NCBI GenBank assembly: GCA_041908065.1
Contig: JAYRGC010000070.1
Location: 1 to 64,000 of the forward strand
Length of the DNA: 64,000 nucleotides
Reading direction: 5' to 3'
Source: JAYRGC01 sp041908065
Lineage (GTDB): Bacteria; Pseudomonadota; Alphaproteobacteria; UBA9219
Below, piece by piece: positions 59,486-64,000 of this stretch; position 1 is the first letter of the stretch; each line of letters starts with the position of its first letter. The notes under the pieces were generated by a model that saw nothing but the letters and a program-made list of their open reading frames with translations, was not told the DNA's origin and ran no database searches. Made by a program: the position numbers and the translations under genes.

Positions 59486-60510
59486 TAGTCGCTGTAATTG
59501 TTGCCACGAACCTCAACCACCAGAACCGTCTGTCCTGCCGTCGGGCTGTTATGCAAACGGGCAATCGGTTGGGGCTGAGCGTCTTGGAATCCTAATAATA
59601 AACCGCGCACAGCCTCCTCAAAAGTTCCGGTAGACGCCACCGAAGCCTGTATCGGATAGTCGTACTCGGCTTGCCAGCTTACTTCCACGCCGGCCTTCCT
59701 AGCCCACCCATCCAACACCGAACGAAGCGTCTCCCCGCGATTGGCTGTCCATGTGTCCAACACCGTCGGAGCCGCGCCCACGTGTCGCGTTCCCGCAAAA
59801 CCGCCGTTGGCAGCCACTGTGGGTATGGACACCGGAGCCTGATCAAAAGAGTCGTCGCCACCCAAAGTTCCCAACGAAGACGGCCTGTCCAAAACCGTGT
59901 TCGACGGCGATTGCAGCAGCGAAGCCGGACGATCGGCGATCACGGAAGATCCTGACGCGCCCGATCTGGAAATTATGACCAACCCTTCGCGTTCGCGCAT
60001 AGACAGGCCAGCGGGCTGGATCATGTCTTTTATGGTTTGACGCCAAGACTTGCCGCCGCGCCAAGAAACCATGACATCGGATCCCACATCAGGATCCACG
60101 GAGAAGCCGTGATCGGGCGGCAACACTTGTCGCATCGCCACAGCAAGCGGCACGCTGTCGGCGAAACCGCGCACAGCTCCGTCGCCATCGCTCGAACGGC
60201 CGGAAGAAGAAACCAAAGGCTCGGGATCGCCGCCTACCACTACCGGAGCGATGGCGCGAGGAGAGGGGGAAACCACATAGTTCTGAACCTGAACAGGGGA
60301 TCTCGGCGCGGGCGACGGCGAATAAGCATTGCCCACCGCCACCTGAGGAGCGGCCTGACGCGACGGAGCTACCGATTCGGCAGGGGCAACCCACTGAAAT
60401 CCGGCGATCGCGTTGTTTGGAAAAACCGCCGCTATCGCCGAGGCGGCTATCGACGCCAACAAAAGGCGGCGCAAAGCCGACGGCGAGGAAGTCAAAGTGC
60501 GATCTTGCAT
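59485..60510 (-). CDS. PilL/TcpQ-domain pilus protein
   Basis: The 341-residue protein has a signal peptide ending near NAIAG (about residue 37). The middle part has a secretin-like N0 segment (VAMRQVLPPDHGFSVD and TIKDMIQPAGLSMRE). The C-terminal TcpQ-type domain has TWTANRGETLRSVLDGWARK and VSWQAEYDYPI. In R64 and toxin-coregulated pili, such proteins help secretin assembly. It is the first gene of the operon; ATG 60510 follows AAAGGG. Confidence 0.82.
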   Translation of the reverse strand: MQDRTLTSSPSALRRLLLASIAASAIAAVFPNNAIAGFQWVAPAESVAPSRQAAPQVAVGNAYSPSPAPRSPVQVQNYVVSPSPRAIAPVVVGGDPEPLVSSSGRSSDGDGAVRGFADSVPLAVAMRQVLPPDHGFSVDPDVGSDVMVSWRGGKSWRQTIKDMIQPAGLSMREREGLVIISRSGASGSSVIADRPASLLQSPSNTVLDRPSSLGTLGGDDSFDQAPVSIPTVAANGGFAGTRHVGAAPTVLDTWTANRGETLRSVLDGWARKAGVEVSWQAEYDYPIQASVASTGTFEEAVRGLLLGFQDAQPQPIARLHNSPTAGQTVLVVEVRGNNYSD

Positions 60511-60792
60511 TTCCCTATGCCCTTTACAAATCAACAAGCCGATTCCATAAAACGGCACCGCATTTGAATCAGGCGGCAATTTCCGTATGGATTGGGGGTT
60601 AGCCTAGACGAGCCCACATCAGATTACAACCGTAGTATTTAAACAAAAACGCGATTTGACCACCCATTGTGCCACGGTTGCCACAAGCTCAGAATGCGGC
60701 GCGAACCAAACAAGGCGCACGCTATCGCCCCAAAGTATAATTTTTGGTAAATGATTTAGGATCGCGGATTGTTTTTAGGGAGACCCTGGCGG
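60511..60792. other. Spacer between merR and the pilus operon
   Basis: This 282-bp stretch must hold the promoter of the minus-strand pilus operon and the end of the merR transcript. Its middle is AT-rich. I could not identify a -35/-10 pair or a terminator with confidence, and no tRNA folds here. Confidence 0.4.
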
Positions 60793-61245
60793 CTATACGC
60801 CAGCAGAGCGCAGCAGCTCGCGCATAGAGACCAGCTCGCCCAACACTCCATCGAGATCGCGCCGCGCCGCCGAGGAAAGTTTGGACTGGGTTTCGCCGTC
60901 GCTATATACGGCATCGGATTCGACGGCCAAGGCCTTCTTCCGACCATCCTTCAGAATTTTCTGCACCCCGCGTATGGTGAACCCGCGCCCGTAAAGCATG
61001 TCCTTGATGTCGGCCAGAAGAGCCACGTCCTCGGGACGGTAATACCTGCGCCCGCCGCTGCGCTTCATGGGGCGAATTTGCGAAAACTTGCCCTCCCAGA
61101 AACGCAAGACGTGCTGGGGAACCGCCAAATCGCTGGCGACCTCGCCTATGGTGCGGAAAGCGTCAGGAGCCTTGGGCGAAAGCGGCTGTCCGGCTACGAT
61201 CCAGCTTTCGTCAGCCACGCCGCCGTTTTGCTGATCGACGATCAT
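60793..61245 (-). CDS. MerR-family transcriptional regulator
   Basis: The 150-residue protein has a MerR winged helix (FRTIGEVASDLAVPQHVLRFWE, then KFSQIRPMKRSGGRRYYRPED) after a 30-residue disordered N terminus, and a short C-terminal helix. It lacks the cysteine metal site of MerR proper. Its ATG overlaps the ihfA stop by 4 bp, an arrangement conserved in alphaproteobacteria. Targets are unknown. Confidence 0.9.
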   Translation of the reverse strand: MIVDQQNGGVADESWIVAGQPLSPKAPDAFRTIGEVASDLAVPQHVLRFWEGKFSQIRPMKRSGGRRYYRPEDVALLADIKDMLYGRGFTIRGVQKILKDGRKKALAVESDAVYSDGETQSKLSSAARRDLDGVLGELVSMRELLRSAGV

Positions 61246-61586
61246 TCTTCGTCACCGTCATTCTCGTCGTAAGCCGACGAGGTGTCGCCGCCCATGGCAG
61301 CATTGACTTTGTTCTTCAGCATGTGGCTGGCGTGGAACGCCAAAACGCGGCGCGGCATTATCGGCACCTCTTCACCGGTCTTGGGGTTACGGCCTATCCT
61401 TTTCGCTTTGCCGCGCACATGGAAGCTGCCGAACCGGCTGATCTTTACAGTGTCACCCGCCATCAGCGCGCTGCTGATCTCGCCCAGCAAAGCGTCCACA
61501 ATCTGCGCGGAATCGCTGCGCGACAGGCCTATTTCGCTGTTTATGGCCTCGGCCAGATCTGCCCGCGTAAGCGTAGTGTCCGTCAT
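61242..61586 (-). CDS. ihfA: Integration host factor subunit alpha
   Basis: The 114-residue HU/IHF protein starts MTDTTLTRADLAEAINSEIG and has SRFGSFHVRGKAKRIGRNPK with the DNA-intercalating beta arm and Pro in RNPKTGEEVPI. It bends DNA with IhfB; IHF also assists sigma-54 promoters such as that at 21263. ATG 61586 is preferred over 61604 because AAGGTGG precedes it. An acidic tail ends the protein. Confidence 0.95.
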   Translation of the reverse strand: MTDTTLTRADLAEAINSEIGLSRSDSAQIVDALLGEISSALMAGDTVKISRFGSFHVRGKAKRIGRNPKTGEEVPIMPRRVLAFHASHMLKNKVNAAMGGDTSSAYDENDGDEE

Positions 61587-61694
61587 GTCCGCCACCTTCG
61601 CCATTGGATGGATTAATTGGATTGGATTGAATCGAATCTTAACTAAATGCTAACGCACCGCGCCCGCTTCGTCAAACTCCGAAAACGCAGGCAA

Positions 61695-62813
61695 TCACGT
61701 TCTGGATTCGAAATCTATTCGAGGATCTATGACGGTGTACAGCACGTCGCCTATCAGGTTCATCAATAATCCCAGCAGCGTGAAGAAATACAGCGTTCCG
61801 AACATTACCGGATAATCGCGGTTGATCGCGGCCTCGAAGCCCAAAAGCCCCATGCCGTCGAGCGAAAATATCACCTCGATCAGCAACGATCCGGTAAACA
61901 AAACCGCCATGAAGGCGTTGGGAAATCCGGCTATCACCAAAAGCATGGCGTTGCGGAACACATGCCCGTACAGCACTCGGTTTTCCGACAGGCCTTTGGC
62001 TCGGGCGGTCAGAACGTACTGCTTGCCGATTTCGTCCATGAACGAGTTTTTCGTCAGCATGGTAAGGCTGGCGAAACCGCCGATGACCATCGCCGTCACC
62101 GGCAACGCGATGTGCCAGAAATAATCCATGATGCGCGACGGCCACGACAGATCGCCCCAGTCGTCGGAGACAAGCCCGCGCAAGGGAAACCAGTCAAGAT
62201 AACGGCCTCCGGCGAACACGACTATCAGCAAAACCGCGAACAGAAAACTGGGAACGGCGTAGCCTGCCACTATCGCCGCGCTGGTCCACACGTCGAATTT
62301 GGAGCCGTCGCGCACCGCCTTGCGGATGCCGAGCGGTATCGACACCAGATAGACTATAAGGGTCGTCCACAATCCCAACGATATGGAAACCGGCATTTTG
62401 CTGACGACCAGCTCGGCCACGCTTTCGTCGCGCAAGTACGATTGGCCGAAATCGAAGCTGAGATAGTTTCCCATCATCTTGAAAAAGCGGACGTGCAGAG
62501 GTTGATCGAAACCGAACTGCTTTTCCAATTCCTTGATAAGCTCGGGATCCACCCCCTGCGCCCCGCGATAGCGGGAATTGGCCGCCTCGCCGCCCGACGC
62601 CGCGTTTTCCTTGAGATTGTTGGCGGCCACGGCAGCATCCGCGCCGCCGCCCGACACACGCGCCGTGGCTTCCACGCCGTGCCCTTGAAGTCTTGCGACT
62701 ATCTGCTCGATAGGCCCGCCCGGGGCCGCTTGAACGATCAGAAAGTTCAAGACCATGATCCCGAAAAGCGTCGGAATAATCAGCAACAGGCGGCGGATGA
62801 TGTAGGAGAGCAT
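61695..62813 (-). CDS. yejB: ABC transporter permease, YejB-like
   Basis: The 372-residue permease starts MLSYIIRRLLLIIPTLFGIM and has the inner-membrane component motif EIGKQYVLTARAKGLSENRV facing the ATPase, six membrane helices and a long first periplasmic insert (about 45-115), as in YejB of the microcin C/oligopeptide importer YejABEF. yejA, yejE and yejF are absent on both sides: ihfA lies downstream and a divergent secreted-protein gene upstream. It is either separated from its partners or a remnant. Confidence 0.88.
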   Translation of the reverse strand: MLSYIIRRLLLIIPTLFGIMVLNFLIVQAAPGGPIEQIVARLQGHGVEATARVSGGGADAAVAANNLKENAASGGEAANSRYRGAQGVDPELIKELEKQFGFDQPLHVRFFKMMGNYLSFDFGQSYLRDESVAELVVSKMPVSISLGLWTTLIVYLVSIPLGIRKAVRDGSKFDVWTSAAIVAGYAVPSFLFAVLLIVVFAGGRYLDWFPLRGLVSDDWGDLSWPSRIMDYFWHIALPVTAMVIGGFASLTMLTKNSFMDEIGKQYVLTARAKGLSENRVLYGHVFRNAMLLVIAGFPNAFMAVLFTGSLLIEVIFSLDGMGLLGFEAAINRDYPVMFGTLYFFTLLGLLMNLIGDVLYTVIDPRIDFESRT

Positions 62814-63019
62814 GGAAACCTATGAAGCTGGGCGGCGCATTGGTTGATTCGGCTACTTTAATCTTAAGAACTTAGGCTATGATCCTCGCATACCCACAGG
62901 CAAAAACACAGCGAGGTATTTTTGTGTCAATGTACATTGATGCCGTCAACTGTAACAGGAAGCTGCAACAGGACATGGGCAGATTAAAGAGCCGCGTCAA
63001 CCCTCCAAATTTTTGATTG

Positions 63020-63046
63020 TTGCATATTCTCAATTCAGTGTAATAC
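63020..63046 (+). promoter_or_regulatory. Weak promoter candidate for the 63-kb secreted-protein gene
   Basis: TTGCAT (63020-63025) and TAATAC (63041-63046) are 15 bp apart in an AT-rich stretch, about 50 bp before the start at 63096. The spacing is short and the match partial, so this is tentative. The rest of the 282-bp divergent gap 62814-63095 shows nothing else. Confidence 0.25.
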
Positions 63047-63095
63047 TAGTCTCAAACACGACTGGTGTTTGGCCGTTTAAGATGAGGTTTTATCA

Positions 63096-63863
63096 ATGAT
63101 GAGGATGCGCGGCAGCTGCCAATTTCCTTTAACATGCCTATTATTTTCAGTGCTCCTAACATGTTTTGTTGGAATTGCCCACGCCTACACACCAGATCCA
63201 CCCCCTGAAACGGCTCAAGAAGTCACATTAAGGCAAGAATCTGTTCAGCTCTTTCTGGAGGGCAAATTTACTGAATTAGATAAAAAATTAGATGACTTGC
63301 AGCAGGATTATGAAAAAGGGAAACTATCCGACATCAATATCATGCATATTTCCAGAGGTTTTTACAACACGTCTGACGATTGGCGCGCTAACTATGACGT
63401 ATGGATTTCTAAAAACCCAAAATCATATTCCGCGCATCTAATGCGTGGAATATATTTTGTGCGAAGGGCGTTGGAATCTCGTGGAGGGAAATACATTAAC
63501 GAAACATCATCAGACCAAATACGATTAATGCGGGAAAACTTTAAGCTTGCCCTAGTAGACTTAAAAGCATCTTTAGCCTTAACTCAGAAACCAATAGTCA
63601 CATATTACAATCTTCATCAGATATATAATCAATATGGAGATACTGATTCTAAAAATAAATTAGTGGATGCAGCAAATAAAATAGACCCAAAAAATTATGT
63701 GGTGAGGTACAGCCACTTGGGTTCATTAATGACTCGTTGGGGCGGAAGCCTTGAGAAAATGATCGCTTTCAGAAATCAATGTAAACAAGATGGACTGCCA
63801 GACTCGCAAATAATTTACTTTGACCAACTTCTGGCCAAAGAACGCGAGTGGCTATCTCGCTGA
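63096..63863 (+). CDS. Secreted protein, DUF4034-like, AT-rich
   Basis: The 255-residue precursor has a signal peptide (FPLTCLLFSVLLTCFVGIAHA, cut near residue 30). The mature part is helical, TPR-like: SVQLFLEGKFTELDKKLDDL, SYSAHLMRGIYFVRRALESR and YYNLHQIYNQYGD. The pattern recalls DUF4034 proteins of unknown function. GAGG lies 8 nt before the ATG. Codon use and base composition are clearly AT-richer than neighbours, and an IS630-type transposase end lies 20 bp downstream, so it was probably acquired. Confidence 0.75.
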   Translation: MMRMRGSCQFPLTCLLFSVLLTCFVGIAHAYTPDPPPETAQEVTLRQESVQLFLEGKFTELDKKLDDLQQDYEKGKLSDINIMHISRGFYNTSDDWRANYDVWISKNPKSYSAHLMRGIYFVRRALESRGGKYINETSSDQIRLMRENFKLALVDLKASLALTQKPIVTYYNLHQIYNQYGDTDSKNKLVDAANKIDPKNYVVRYSHLGSLMTRWGGSLEKMIAFRNQCKQDGLPDSQIIYFDQLLAKEREWLSR

Positions 63864-63883
63864 TTCAGGTTTCTATCTAGTGT

Positions 63884-64000
63884 CTAATTCCGTAAATTAG
63901 CGATAGTATTTTTGAGCTGGCTGCCTTTGACCTCGCGCTTTGTCCAGACGAAAGGCTTTGCGGTGGTGTCGTAAGCCTCGCAAAAATTCTCGATGGCCCG
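63884..64000 (-). CDS. IS630-family transposase, C-terminal end (partial)
   Basis: Reading the minus strand from the window edge gives 38 codons ending at TAG (63884-63886), with AYDTTAKPFVWTKREVKGSQ followed by LKNTIANLRN. The KPFVWTKREV wording is the typical C terminus of IS630/Tc1-type transposases after the last DDE residue. The rest lies beyond base 64000, so intactness cannot be judged. The inverted wording CTAATTCCGTAAATTAG near 63884-63900 lies at the gene end; the IS terminus is probably within 63865-63884. Confidence 0.8.
   Translation of the reverse strand, partial: RAIENFCEAYDTTAKPFVWTKREVKGSQLKNTIANLRN

Noticed and set aside
60511..60792. tRNA-Pro gene expected after merR in alphaproteobacteria
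   Set aside because: No cloverleaf, TTCGA arm or CCA-adjacent acceptor can be drawn in this stretch.

Overview
The window looks like the chromosome of a free-living or host-associated alphaproteobacterium with moderately high GC. Taxonomic evidence is the sigma-54-type flagellin promoter followed by fla-flbT-flaF, a fliX gene, the perM-hdaA pair, a DUF3576 lipoprotein, the ihfA-merR pair, intracellular PHB depolymerase and a stand-alone EI/HPr/EIIA-Man phosphorelay. The genus cannot be named from the sequence alone. No rRNA or tRNA gene and no CRISPR array was found.

Layout. 0.3-4.1 kb: a three-gene cassette of unknown function (J-domain/pseudokinase protein, vWA protein, divergent adenylosuccinate-synthetase-like enzyme), meeting a Crp/Fnr regulator tail to tail. 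4.8-9.3 kb: acyl-CoA dehydrogenase, an unrecognised AT-richer gene, and leuA. 9.3-18 kb: porin, lipoprotein, ruvC, a penicillin-acylase-family enzyme coupled to an alpha/beta-hydrolase-like protein, and a glycosyltransferase. 18-20.6 kb: regulatory PTS (EIIA-Man, HPr, EI). 21.3-23.2 kb: flagellin module. 23.4-27.5 kb: gyrA and murB. 27.6-32.4 kb: a minus-strand run secF-gltX-udg-fliX-xseB-ispA. 32.7-39 kb: ctp peptidase plus divergent polysaccharide deacetylase, hdaA-perM, and a DsbC-like isomerase. 39-48.5 kb: AsmA-like envelope protein, hpf-ptsN, ribD-ribA-fkbM, panC, phaZ. 48.5-50.6 kb: small unknown genes and a deaminase. 50.9-60.5 kb: a type IVb (R64/IncI thin-pilus-like) pilus operon pilL-N-O-P-Q-R-S plus a second prepilin. 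60.8-62.8 kb: merR, ihfA and a lone yejB-like permease. 63-64 kb: an AT-rich secreted protein and the 3' end of an IS630-type transposase running off the window.

The intergenic spaces are unusually rich in small non-autonomous mobile repeats. Three end types can be told apart. (P) A 144-bp palindromic element occurs in two copies flanked by TTA and TGA duplications; one sits exactly on the panC stop codon. (A) Elements with about 26-bp terminal inverted repeats beginning GGCTCTT; one copy has a perfect 8-bp target duplication. (B) Elements ending in TCTTGCATAAC. Families A and B share the same folded interior (GCGAAGCAATCCAG and its complement, plus TCATTGCGAGC).

The most interesting unexplained system is the J-domain/vWA/PurA-like cassette. 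The pilus operon, with a G9 tract and a 21-bp tandem duplication in one prepilin gene, and the repeat families come next. All functional statements rest on reading motifs by eye; no database search was possible.
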